A DNA stretch of 12,907 bases from GCA-2688265 sp964527395 (GCA_964527395.1 CAZGQD010000038.1:1-12907); one strand, 5' to 3'. Shown: positions 6,178-12,887, counted from the stretch's first letter. The notes: generated by a model not told the origin, from the letters alone. A program made the numbers and translations.

Positions 6178-6930
6178 TTATTTAAAGATCTTCTTGTACT
6201 TTGTGAAATTACTGCATATGTGGCCTTTTGTTTCTTTCTTTGCTTGATAGATTGTTTTGATCAGTTTTGTGGCCTTAGTGGGATTTTTTACATGAAAAAT
6301 GTTGTTTAAATCTCCTTTACTAATTAGTTTTTTTCTTAACATACAGTCTTTTATCCAATCTATGAGTGGGAGATACATATCGTCTAAGAGAATTATTGGT
6401 GTCTCACATAAATGTTTGACTTGTACCAATTGCCAAGTGTAGAGAAGTTCTAAGAGAGTTCCAATACCGCCTGGTGCTACGACTACGACGCTACTAAGCT
6501 GCATAAAAGTATCTAATCTGTTTGAGAAATGTTTGAAATCTTTTTTAAGATCAAGATGTTTGTTTAAGTACTGTTCTTTTGGGAGTTTGATATTAAGGCC
6601 AATAGAGTGAGGTTTGTTTTCGCAGTATTCCTTGCTTTTGCAGAATAGTTTTTGACCTTCCTTATGGCCTTTGTTGGCAGCTTCCATCAAACCTGGGCCA
6701 CCACCAGTGATCACATCAAAGCCTTCTTTACCCAAGAGTTTTGCTAGAACTTGGACTTTTTTGTAGTTTGTGTCGCTGCGTTTGATTCTTGCAGATCCAA
6801 AAATACTAATTCTGAAATGTCCTTTGCCATTGTGTTTGCTCATCTCTTTTGTTTTAGAAGACTTTTTGGAATTTTTTGTTATTTTACTTCTTTTGCTTGA
6901 GCTTGACTTTTTCTTTGTTGTTTTTGGCAT
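6178..6930 (-). CDS. LOG-family nucleotide-binding protein (lysine-decarboxylase-like fold)
   Basis: Rossmann-like protein related to LONELY GUY phosphoribohydrolases, which release the base from a nucleoside 5'-monophosphate. The family signatures are IFGSAR (43-48), TGGGPGLMEAAN (75-86) and PGGIGTLLE (153-161), the last holding the catalytic glutamate and the phosphate-binding loop. The fold spans roughly residues 38-235. Residues 1-37 are a serine/lysine-rich basic tail that is not part of the family and contains SSKRSK, also present in the N-terminal tail of the K+ channel gene. A TATA box (TTTAAA, 24 nt upstream) supports the ATG at 6930 and thus the tail. Its physiological substrate is unknown; PpnN-like nucleotide hydrolysis is possible. 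Confidence 0.88.
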   Translation of the reverse strand: MPKTTKKKSSSSKRSKITKNSKKSSKTKEMSKHNGKGHFRISIFGSARIKRSDTNYKKVQVLAKLLGKEGFDVITGGGPGLMEAANKGHKEGQKLFCKSKEYCENKPHSIGLNIKLPKEQYLNKHLDLKKDFKHFSNRLDTFMQLSSVVVVAPGGIGTLLELLYTWQLVQVKHLCETPIILLDDMYLPLIDWIKDCMLRKKLISKGDLNNIFHVKNPTKATKLIKTIYQAKKETKGHICSNFTKYKKIFK

Positions 6931-7008
6931 GAATTTTAGATTGCAGTTAGTGTTTTTAAATGAGAGTGAGTACTTTATGGTAGGATAGATTGAATAAGAC
7001 TTAGATTT

Positions 7009-7473
7009 TTAATCGATCACAATTTTGTGAGTCTCTTTGAAACATTTTGGTGCAATTATCCCTTTTCCTCTTACTTCAAAACATTGTGCTACTTTTTTTA
7101 CAACTTTGAAATATTCTTCTTGATCTTTCACCCTTAATTTTACTAAGTAATCATGATCTCCTGTAATGAAAAATACCTCTTGAACTTGGGGAATTTTGGC
7201 TAATTTTTTAGCAGGTTTTTCTAAATCTAAATCTTTTCCTAGTTTTGTTTGGCCTAAAACAAAGGCAACAAAACCTTTTTCTAGCTTTTCAGGATCTACA
7301 ACAACAGTAAAACCCTTGATTACACCTAAATCTTGCAACTTTTTTATTCTTGTTTGAACAGTAGAAGTCGGAACTTGCAATTTATGGGCAATTTTGGTAA
7401 TTCTTGGGACACATAGATCTTCATCTTGAATTAATCTTAAAATTTTCTTGTCTATAATTTTTATTTTATCCAT
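7009..7473 (-). CDS. Lrp/AsnC-family transcriptional regulator
   Basis: A 154-residue regulator of the feast/famine type. The N-terminal helix-turn-helix runs from about residue 8 to 55 (DKKILRLIQ, TKIAHKLQVPTSTVQTRIKKLQDLGVI). It is followed by the RAM ligand-binding/oligomerisation domain (65-140), with the conserved VFFITGDHDYLVKLRV segment, the place where amino acids bind in several homologues. A TATA box (CATATA) lies 23 nt before the ATG. It is divergent from the TPR-like gene at 7602, and the shared intergenic region holds a TTTACGTAAA palindrome that could be its own or its neighbour's operator. The target genes cannot be told from sequence. Confidence 0.92.
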   Translation of the reverse strand: MDKIKIIDKKILRLIQDEDLCVPRITKIAHKLQVPTSTVQTRIKKLQDLGVIKGFTVVVDPEKLEKGFVAFVLGQTKLGKDLDLEKPAKKLAKIPQVQEVFFITGDHDYLVKLRVKDQEEYFKVVKKVAQCFEVRGKGIIAPKCFKETHKIVID

Positions 7474-7526
7474 GTTTTCAGCCTTTTTTCATTGATTATA
7501 TGTGTTTTTATCTTTATATTATAAAT

Positions 7527-7536
7527 TTTACGTAAA
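7527..7536. promoter_or_regulatory. TTTACGTAAA palindrome between divergent genes
   Basis: A perfect 10-bp palindrome within AAATTTTACGTAAATTT, 54 bp from the Lrp start and 66 bp from the start of the rightward gene. Its AT-rich symmetry fits an Lrp-type site, but no repeat copies were seen, so this is a weak call. Confidence 0.25.
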
Positions 7537-7601
7537 TTTGGGGAATAAATTCTTAAAAAATTGATTTTTTATGTCAATAATGAATTGGAAAGTGATAAAA
7601 T

Positions 7602-8315
7602 ATGGCAGAAACAAAAACTATTGGAAAACAAATTGGAGAGATGGTTGATAGAGAAGATTTTGATGCTGCAATGAAATTAATTGAAGAAAGGCAGGTTGAT
7701 ATAATTGTAGCTGCAATGCGACTTGAAGCAACTAGTAAGAGATATGATAGTGCGATTGCAGTTGCTGGTGAAGTATTGCCTGAATTGAGATATGACGAGA
7801 ATATTGCTAAAATTAATGATACATTAAGCTTTGTTAGAGAACGTGGAATTGAAGTAATGATAGCCCAAGCAACAATTAAAAAAGATGAAGAGAATTATAA
7901 TGCTGCAGTTGATTGTGCAATAAAAGCCAGAGATTATGCTACAGCAAATGAAGTTGACATCACAGATCGTCTTGAGGTAGCAGTAGGATTTTGGTATAGT
8001 GGAGATTACGAAGGTAGAGAAATTTCTGAAAGAGCAGGAGAAAGTGCTAGATTGTATGATGCATTTAATGAAGTGCTTCACTTACAAGGTGCTAATTTTA
8101 GAATAGGTCCAGTTTTTGATGATTATGATGAGATTATGAGTTCAGAAGTAGGAATATATACACGAGGAAAGCCTAAACCAATTGAAGAAATAGAGGGAGA
8201 AACCACATCTTTACGTGAAGCTATGAATAAACTAAATGATGGAAGTATGGATTCAATAACACCTGATCATTTTGAGGTAATTGCAGGAGTTTACCAAAGA
8301 AAACATAAATGTTGA
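7602..8315 (+). CDS. Uncharacterised TPR-like helical protein (237 aa)
   Basis: No specific family is recognised. Residues 15-130 look like helical-hairpin repeats of the TPR type: helix pairs with small residues at packing positions (REDFDAAMKLIEER, RYDSAIAVAGEVL, EENYNAAVDCAIKARDYA). The second half is acidic and less regular (PIEEIEGE near 193-200) and ends in a basic tail with a terminal cysteine (KHKC). There is no signal peptide or membrane segment, so it is presumably cytoplasmic. TTAAAA (7553-7558) predicts a start of transcription near 7582, giving a leader of about 20 bases with a weak GGAAAGTGAT element before the ATG. A T7 run follows the stop. Confidence 0.7.
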   Translation: MAETKTIGKQIGEMVDREDFDAAMKLIEERQVDIIVAAMRLEATSKRYDSAIAVAGEVLPELRYDENIAKINDTLSFVRERGIEVMIAQATIKKDEENYNAAVDCAIKARDYATANEVDITDRLEVAVGFWYSGDYEGREISERAGESARLYDAFNEVLHLQGANFRIGPVFDDYDEIMSSEVGIYTRGKPKPIEEIEGETTSLREAMNKLNDGSMDSITPDHFEVIAGVYQRKHKC

Positions 8316-8330
8316 TTTTTTTCTTTTATT
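8316..8330 (+). terminator. T-rich terminator after the TPR-like gene
   Basis: A run of seven thymines starts directly after the stop codon, followed by CTTTTATTTTG. This is consistent with archaeal oligo-T termination and separates this gene from the channel gene. Confidence 0.35.
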
Positions 8331-8349
8331 TTGTGAGATATCAACAGAT

Positions 8350-8355
8350 TTAAAT
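8350..8355 (+). promoter_or_regulatory. K+ channel gene TATA box
   Basis: TTTAAATAG predicts transcription starting near 8379, 17 bases before the ATG at 8396. The leader carries GGTTGAT, a partial match to the archaeal Shine-Dalgarno sequence GGTGAT. Confidence 0.45.
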
Positions 8356-8395
8356 AGGGCTTTTGTGTTCTTTAGTTTTATTGGTTGATGGATAA

Positions 8396-9391
8396 ATGGT
8401 TAAAGCTAGAAAGAGTTCTAAAAAAAATGCTTCTTCAAAAAGAAGTAAAAAGAATGAGAATGGAAAAACTAGAAGTAATGCTGTTGCTGCAACTAAAAAT
8501 GCTTTTTCTTCAATGGAAAGAGAAGAAGATGATGTTGACATCAAATTATTAAAAGGAGCTGAAAAAGGAATGGCAGGAATTGTGCATACTTTTTTTAAGA
8601 AACATGTAGATAATTATGAAACTAGATATGGTCAGATATTTGAAGGGACCATGTTTTTCTTGAACTTTCTTGCAATTGCTTTTTTTATAGCAGATACACA
8701 TCAGCTTTCAGATTTTTGGCATTCATTCTTCTTTACTGGAGAGCTTGTACTTGTGAGCTTTTTTATTGTTGAGTATGCAATAAGAATGTGGGTGGCTGAC
8801 CGTAAGGTTAAGCACTTTTTTAATATATATTCAATTATTGATCTTGTTGCAATACTACCAGTAATGCTCAGTTTTGTGAATCTGGCCTTTTTTAGGATCT
8901 TTAGAATCTTGAGACTTGTTAGGTTACTTAGGATTTTGAGGTTTCAGCGTGCGTTTAAGTCAAAGAAGACACTGTTTGGGTATTTAAATGACACAGAACT
9001 AATTGTTATTCGAATCGTGCTTACTGTATTTACAATCATTTTTATCTTTGCAGGAATGATTTGGGCAATTGAGAGTACTGTCCATGATGGGTTTGGAACA
9101 ATTTGGAACGCACTTTACTTTGCAATTGTAACATTAAGTACAGTAGGATATGGAGATATAACACCGCTTAGTCCACTTGGAAGAATTGTCACAGTGATTA
9201 TGATTTTAACGGGTGTAGCTTTGATCCCATGGCAACTTGGAAAGTTGTTGAAGGTTGTTGTGAGTTCAGGAAACAAACATGACGTTAAATGTCCAAATTG
9301 TGGGCTTGTAGGGCATGAAATTGATGCTATGCACTGTAAGCGATGTGGGAAAAAGTTGCCTGAGAAAAAGAAAGTTAATGAATCAGATTAA
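8396..9391 (+). CDS. Voltage-gated K+ channel with C-terminal zinc ribbon
   Basis: Six-helix Kv-type channel of 331 residues, acting in the cytoplasmic membrane. S1 lies near 83-100, S2 near 110-132 with Glu126, and S3 near 144-162 with Asp149. S4 carries seven arginines at exact three-residue spacing (167, 170, 173, 176, 179, 182, 185). S5 spans 203-226, and the pore loop has the K+ filter TVGYGD (249-254) before S6 (262-286). A compact zinc ribbon follows at once (CPNC at 299-302, CKRC at 314-317), placing it on the cytoplasmic side just below the gate. The N-terminus (1-45) is a lysine/serine-rich tail containing SSKRSK. KvAP is similar in core size but lacks this ribbon. Voltage gating and K+ selectivity follow from motifs; the ribbon's role is unknown. 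Confidence 0.93.
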   Translation: MVKARKSSKKNASSKRSKKNENGKTRSNAVAATKNAFSSMEREEDDVDIKLLKGAEKGMAGIVHTFFKKHVDNYETRYGQIFEGTMFFLNFLAIAFFIADTHQLSDFWHSFFFTGELVLVSFFIVEYAIRMWVADRKVKHFFNIYSIIDLVAILPVMLSFVNLAFFRIFRILRLVRLLRILRFQRAFKSKKTLFGYLNDTELIVIRIVLTVFTIIFIFAGMIWAIESTVHDGFGTIWNALYFAIVTLSTVGYGDITPLSPLGRIVTVIMILTGVALIPWQLGKLLKVVVSSGNKHDVKCPNCGLVGHEIDAMHCKRCGKKLPEKKKVNESD

Positions 9392-9426
9392 TTCATAATT
9401 ATTTATTCTTATTTGATAATTATTGA

Positions 9427-9434
9427 TTTTTTTT
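9427..9434 (+). terminator. Oligo-T terminator after the K+ channel gene
   Basis: Eight consecutive thymines 36 bases past the channel stop, in a stretch (9392-9507) that is otherwise plain AT-rich DNA with a direct repeat ATAATTATT (9394-9402, 9416-9424). Confidence 0.45.
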
Positions 9435-9490
9435 ATTATTCTATTAAAAGCAAGTTCTTAAAATGATAATAATAAAAAACTAATAAAGAG

Positions 9491-9499
9491 AAAAAAAAA
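9491..9499 (-). terminator. Oligo-T terminator after the TRASH-like gene
   Basis: Nine adenines on the plus strand read as T9 on the minus strand, 9 bases beyond the stop of the leftward zinc-protein gene. It converges with the terminator at 9427-9434. Confidence 0.45.
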
Positions 9500-9507
9500 G
9501 AATGCAT

Positions 9508-9702
9508 TTATAAACTGTTTTTAAAGTCTCTGGCGCAATCAATATTACAAAATTGTAGATCTTGTGCATCAATTGTTTTTGTAAATGTTTCTTCCCTTAA
9601 AGCAGAACCACACTCTTGGCATTCATCTACTTCCATGTCGTCTTCATATCCTTCCATAAAGGCTTCTTCTGAATCTCTGTCTTCGTAGTCGTAACTATTC
9701 AT
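9508..9702 (-). CDS. Small TRASH-like zinc-binding protein (64 aa)
   Basis: The first 27 residues are strongly acidic and tyrosine-rich (MNSYDYEDRDSEEAFMEGYE). The rest is a treble-clef type zinc site: CQEC (Cys28, Cys31), 20 residues, then FCNIDC (Cys52, Cys56) followed by ARDF. The C-x2-C...FC-x3-C-x3-F pattern matches TRASH/FCS-like fingers, found in heavy-metal trafficking, sensing and resistance proteins and in some protein-interaction modules. The ATG at 9702 is chosen over the in-frame GTG at 9717 because a GAGGTG Shine-Dalgarno site sits seven bases before it. A 16-bp palindrome overlapping a TATATA lies upstream. Metal sensing or delivery is an inference; an RNA- or protein-binding adaptor is the alternative. 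Confidence 0.8.
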   Translation of the reverse strand: MNSYDYEDRDSEEAFMEGYEDDMEVDECQECGSALREETFTKTIDAQDLQFCNIDCARDFKNSL

Positions 9703-9749
9703 TATTTTACACCTCACAAACCACTATAAGGCTGAGTTTTTTGGAATCT

Positions 9750-9784
9750 ATTAAATGTGTTATGCTTATAAGGTATATACCTTA
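9750..9784 (-). promoter_or_regulatory. Promoter/operator of the TRASH-like gene
   Basis: TAAGGTATATACCTTA (9769-9784) is a perfect 16-bp palindrome with TATATA at its centre. If that TATATA is the TATA box, the transcript starts near 9750 with a 48-base leader ending in GAGGTG. A second candidate box, TTTAAT (9755-9750), would give a 24-base leader and leave the palindrome just upstream. Either way the palindrome sits where a dimeric repressor or activator would act. Confidence 0.5.
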
Positions 9785-9846
9785 ATAGTTTTTTTGTTTT
9801 ATTACCACTAACTGATTAGGTATTTTTATTAATATTTATTAATAAC

Positions 9847-9891
9847 ATATTGAATTTTATTGAAGTTATGACCAATGTAGTAATTCAATAT
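9847..9891. repeat. 10-bp perfect inverted repeat
   Basis: ATATTGAATT (9847-9856) and AATTCAATAT (9882-9891) pair perfectly around a 25-base spacer, downstream of the fusion gene stop. A smaller hairpin, TAGAAA/TTTCTA (9893-9910), lies between it and the stop. Together they may form the 3' end of the leftward mRNA. The rest of 9785-9846 is AT-rich with TATTAATA twice, 10 bp apart. Confidence 0.3.
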
Positions 9892-9920
9892 ATAGAAACT
9901 TTGATTTCTAGGGAGACTTT

Positions 9921-11885
9921 TTAGTCAATTCGGTCTTGAAGAATATTGTAGATCTTGTTTATTGACCTTTCCCAAGAAAATTGAAAAGCAATGGTGTTTC
10001 TGGCATTTTTTCCTAGTTCTTTTGCGTAGCTAGGATCACTTAGGATCTTATTTATCTTTTTTGCAAGTAAGCTTGAATTCTCTTTTGCAATAAATTCGCC
10101 ATTATAACCACGTTTAAGGTATTTTGGGATTAAACCTACTTTAGATGCTAAAACTGGTAATTGCGTTGACATAGCCTCTAGAGTTGCTAAAGAAGTTGTT
10201 TCTGTAAGAGAAGGCATTACAAATAGATCACTAGCCTGAAGGTACTCTTCTACATTATCTATAAAACCAGTGATTATGATGTTTGGCTTATTTAAGAATT
10301 GTTCTTTAACATGATCTTCACCATCTCCAACCAATAAAAGAACTGTTTTTTCATCGTTTAAGTTTTTAATTGCTTTTGACAATGATTCTACGTTTTTTTC
10401 TGTTGAAAGTCTGCCAACATAAGTAACTATCTTTTTGTCAAGAGGAAGATTGAGTTTTTGTCTTAATTTTTCTTTTTCTTGTTTATTTTTTGCTTTTTTG
10501 AACCTGTTGATATCAACACCTAATTTTGCCACAATTGTTTTTGTGTAAACCCTTTCTTTGATTAGCTGCTCTTTTATTTTCTTATATGGTATGACCAGTA
10601 AGTCTATTTTGTTATAACAATAACGAAAGAAGAAACTTAAGAGTTTAGTTGTTGATTTCTTTAAATGATAACACTTTTCTAAGAATTCCCACGGCAAATA
10701 ATGAACATAGCAAACAACTTTCTTTTTGTATCTTCTAGCATAGAATAGTGAAAGAAGACCAATTGGACCTGGGCCTTGAATGAAAATAAGATTTGAATTT
10801 TTTACCTGATTTTTGATTGTTTTGATGTTTTTTCTGTTCAATTTTATTGGATTATAATTGAAAAGTTCTTTTTTGTAGTTTACTTCTAAGAGATGTTCTG
10901 AAATATTGTGTCTTTTTTTACCGAATTTTGGTGCTATTAAAGTGATATTTTTGTCTTTTTTACTTACTCTTTTGATAAACTCATCTACGAAGATCCTAAC
11001 ACCATCAGTTTTAGGTTGATATGTTTCACTCACAATTAAGATGTTGTTTGTGTTTGCTTGTTTTTGATGATTATTTTCTGTTTCTTTTTTTTTACTTTCA
11101 TTGTTTTTTTTGTAAGTTTCACTGTCTTTTGAAGTTATGTTGCTAATTGAAGCTGTTGTTTCATGATTTGCTTTTGAATCAGATGAAATTTCTGCTAAGT
11201 TGCCTTTTTCTACCAAATAGAACTTTTCTGCGAATCTTGACCTTATTTTTAGACCTTCTCTAATTGCTCTGAACCAAATGAAGAACATAAGAGGATAAAT
11301 AGCGTTGAACTTTTGAGAAGGAAAGGCCTTGAGAGCTTTTAATTTTGTTTTGTATGTATCTTTGATTGGAACAATTAAGCTGGGATACTTAGTTTTAAAA
11401 TCAACTGGGTTCCAAACTGAGTATGTTAGGATTTGTGGCTTGTCATTTAGAGTTTTGTAAAGTTCTAATGTTATTTCATTTACTGCCTGATGGTCAGGGT
11501 GAGGGTCTTCTGAAGAATGAGTGAATATCTTTTCTGGGTTGATAGTTTCTGTTATTTGCATTAGTTTGTCTTTTAATTTCTTCTCTTTTGCCTGCTCTAT
11601 GAATTTTGTTTCTTTCAGATCGAAAAAGTGACATTTGCAGCCTAGAATCTGTGCTGCTTTAAAAGCTTCTTTGGCACGGAACTTTTGTACAGTTTCTTCT
11701 TCCTCCCAAGGATGAGAATTTTCACCAAAAGAGAAGATATATACATGTACTTGATAGCCTTTGTTTGTGTATTTTTTGATAGTTCCGCCAGCACCAATCA
11801 CAAAATCATCAGAATGAGCACTGAAAATAACTATAGAAGGCTTAGAATTTGCAGCTTTTTGCATAGAACTTGTATTCTTTGTCAT
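9921..11885 (-). CDS. Fusion: LmbE/PIG-L N-deacetylase and GT4 glycosyltransferase
   Basis: A 654-residue two-domain protein. Residues 17-227 are an LmbE/PIG-L zinc deacetylase: SAHSDD (His24, Asp26, Asp27) and HPDH (129-132) are the metal and catalytic motifs. Residues 228-280 are a low-complexity serine/threonine/asparagine/lysine linker. Residues 281-654 are a GT-B family 4 glycosyltransferase, starting ILIVSETYQPKTDGV, with GRLSTEKN (491-498) and the E-x7-E motif ETTSLATLE (562-570) for the sugar nucleotide. In GPI, mycothiol and bacillithiol pathways a GT4 attaches GlcNAc and an LmbE relative deacetylates it, so this fusion may make a glucosamine conjugate. The ATG at 11885 has a TATA box (TTTAAA) 23 nt upstream; the in-frame GTG at 11945 does not. 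No transmembrane helix is obvious. The donor and acceptor are unknown. Confidence 0.9.
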   Translation of the reverse strand: MTKNTSSMQKAANSKPSIVIFSAHSDDFVIGAGGTIKKYTNKGYQVHVYIFSFGENSHPWEEEETVQKFRAKEAFKAAQILGCKCHFFDLKETKFIEQAKEKKLKDKLMQITETINPEKIFTHSSEDPHPDHQAVNEITLELYKTLNDKPQILTYSVWNPVDFKTKYPSLIVPIKDTYKTKLKALKAFPSQKFNAIYPLMFFIWFRAIREGLKIRSRFAEKFYLVEKGNLAEISSDSKANHETTASISNITSKDSETYKKNNESKKKETENNHQKQANTNNILIVSETYQPKTDGVRIFVDEFIKRVSKKDKNITLIAPKFGKKRHNISEHLLEVNYKKELFNYNPIKLNRKNIKTIKNQVKNSNLIFIQGPGPIGLLSLFYARRYKKKVVCYVHYLPWEFLEKCYHLKKSTTKLLSFFFRYCYNKIDLLVIPYKKIKEQLIKERVYTKTIVAKLGVDINRFKKAKNKQEKEKLRQKLNLPLDKKIVTYVGRLSTEKNVESLSKAIKNLNDEKTVLLLVGDGEDHVKEQFLNKPNIIITGFIDNVEEYLQASDLFVMPSLTETTSLATLEAMSTQLPVLASKVGLIPKYLKRGYNGEFIAKENSSLLAKKINKILSDPSYAKELGKNARNTIAFQFSWERSINKIYNILQDRID

Positions 11886-11972
11886 TGATGTTAGAATATA
11901 GGTGTTAGTTTTAAAGGCTTCTGGTAATCTAAAGAAAGCATTCACATATTTTTATTAGTAATTAAGAAAATG

Positions 11973-12075
11973 TTGGTCCTTAGCCATCTAGGAGGACAGG
12001 TTTTACAAAGACCGAAATCAAAAACCAGCTGGATTTTCTAGTTCAAACCTTTTCCTTTGCCTTGATAAGGACCAA
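11973..12075 (-). ncRNA. Candidate structured small RNA (103 nt)
   Basis: On the minus strand a perfect 10-bp closing stem pairs TTGGTCCTTA (12075-12066) with TAAGGACCAA (11982-11973). Inside an internal loop, GGA and AGGTTT pair with AAACCT and TCC, and a further GAAA(A)TC/GATTTC hairpin is possible around CCAGCTGG. A TTTAAA box (12104-12099) stands exactly 23 nt before the first paired base, the same spacing as to start codons elsewhere, so transcription should begin on the stem. A T-rich CATTTTCTT follows the 3' arm. It is not a tRNA, 5S or SRP RNA by motif. An H/ACA guide is possible, since ACA directly follows a 9-bp version of the stem, but the pocket geometry fits poorly. No coding potential of note on this strand. 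Confidence 0.5.
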
Positions 12076-12096
12076 GGAGTTTGTAGGCATTTGTAG

Positions 12097-12106
12097 TATT
12101 TAAAGC
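12097..12106. promoter_or_regulatory. Bidirectional TATA box (TATTTAAAGC)
   Basis: The palindromic TTTAAA (12099-12104) reads leftward as CTTTAAATA, a strong archaeal TATA box for the candidate RNA. Rightward it predicts a transcript start near 12128, which is downstream of the GTG at 12113 and upstream of an in-frame ATG at 12161. Confidence 0.45.
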
Positions 12107-12112
12107 TTTGTT

Positions 12113-12820
12113 GTGTCTTTTAGGGAGTTATTTTATAAATGGGGCGCTGAATTGGAGATTATGGAAGAACAAGGCGAACCCAATTTAGATTCTGGATTAT
12201 CTAGAGATGAGATTAGAACTATATTTATGGAAGAATTAGGTGAATTAGTTACTGAAATATCTACTTTTGCTGAAAGGTATGTAGATGTTATTGAAGCAGA
12301 TTTATATCATAAGGCCTGGCATCGTTTGGTCCTAGATGATTCTTGCCCTCCTGCGACTCACATATTAACCTCAGCAGCACAATCTTTTGGAAGACCACTT
12401 CGTTATAGTATTGGAACTTATGATGTTGTTGCCAAATCTGGTCGCCGTAAAGAAGCTGGTGATTTTGGGCAAATGCTTGCATTACAAGAAAATTGTTCTA
12501 GTTATTTAAGTCCTGAAGATATGATGCAACTGTTGACTCGAAAAGATATTTTTGGAACTGAGTTTTTTCCTTCATACAAATGGAATAATAGTGTGAATTT
12601 ACGTCTTTGGCATAATAGAATGTTAGTTAGACAGACCCAGGAGAGTGGAAGAGATATTTTGGAGTTTGATCTGAGTAATCGTCTTGTTTTGAGTGGAAAA
12701 TCTAATAACAGTTTAGGAAGTAGAAGCATGGTTATTGGTGACTTAGCTGTTGTGAGAGGATTGTATGGTCGTATTAAGAGTGCAGCTGTAGAAATGGACA
12801 GAGCTAAGTATGAAGGATAG
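12113..12820 (+). CDS. Uncharacterised protein (235 aa, start uncertain)
   Basis: I do not recognise a family. The N-terminal 75 residues are acidic and helical (DEIRTIFMEELGELVTEIS, VDVIEADLYHKAWHRL). The middle (80-130) has small and glycine residues, and the C-terminal 70 look like mixed strand and helix (ILEFDLSNRLVLSGK). No signal peptide, membrane helix or cysteine cluster is seen. The GTG at 12113 is the longest start, but the nearby TATA box would begin transcription around 12128. The in-frame ATG at 12161, with GGAG three bases upstream, would give 219 residues and is a real alternative. Codon use is like the neighbours. The gene is divergent from the candidate structured RNA. Confidence 0.6.
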   Translation: MSFRELFYKWGAELEIMEEQGEPNLDSGLSRDEIRTIFMEELGELVTEISTFAERYVDVIEADLYHKAWHRLVLDDSCPPATHILTSAAQSFGRPLRYSIGTYDVVAKSGRRKEAGDFGQMLALQENCSSYLSPEDMMQLLTRKDIFGTEFFPSYKWNNSVNLRLWHNRMLVRQTQESGRDILEFDLSNRLVLSGKSNNSLGSRSMVIGDLAVVRGLYGRIKSAAVEMDRAKYEG

Positions 12821-12887
12821 AATATTGGTTAGAATACATCTTCTTTGTTAATCCAAGTTTGACAGTTTGCTCAAAAATCACCTGCGT

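Noticed and set aside
7571..7650. Short upstream ORF (ATG at 7571) before the TPR-like gene
   Set aside because: It begins upstream of the predicted transcription start, has no ribosome binding site and overlaps the real gene in another frame.
11886..11945. 20-residue N-terminal extension of the fusion protein (GTG start)
   Set aside because: The TATA box at leaderless distance serves the ATG at 11885, and the extension precedes it.
12502..12729. Leftward 75-residue ORF inside the last gene
   Set aside because: It is antisense to an ORF of normal codon use, with no TATA box or Shine-Dalgarno site.
2023..12820. The three unknown proteins (2023, 7602, 12113) as one paralogous family
   Set aside because: They share small patterns (VDVIEADL/VDLVEEDV and IAGFYRR/IAGVYQRK/VRGLYGR), but in different order along the chains, so the likeness is probably chance.
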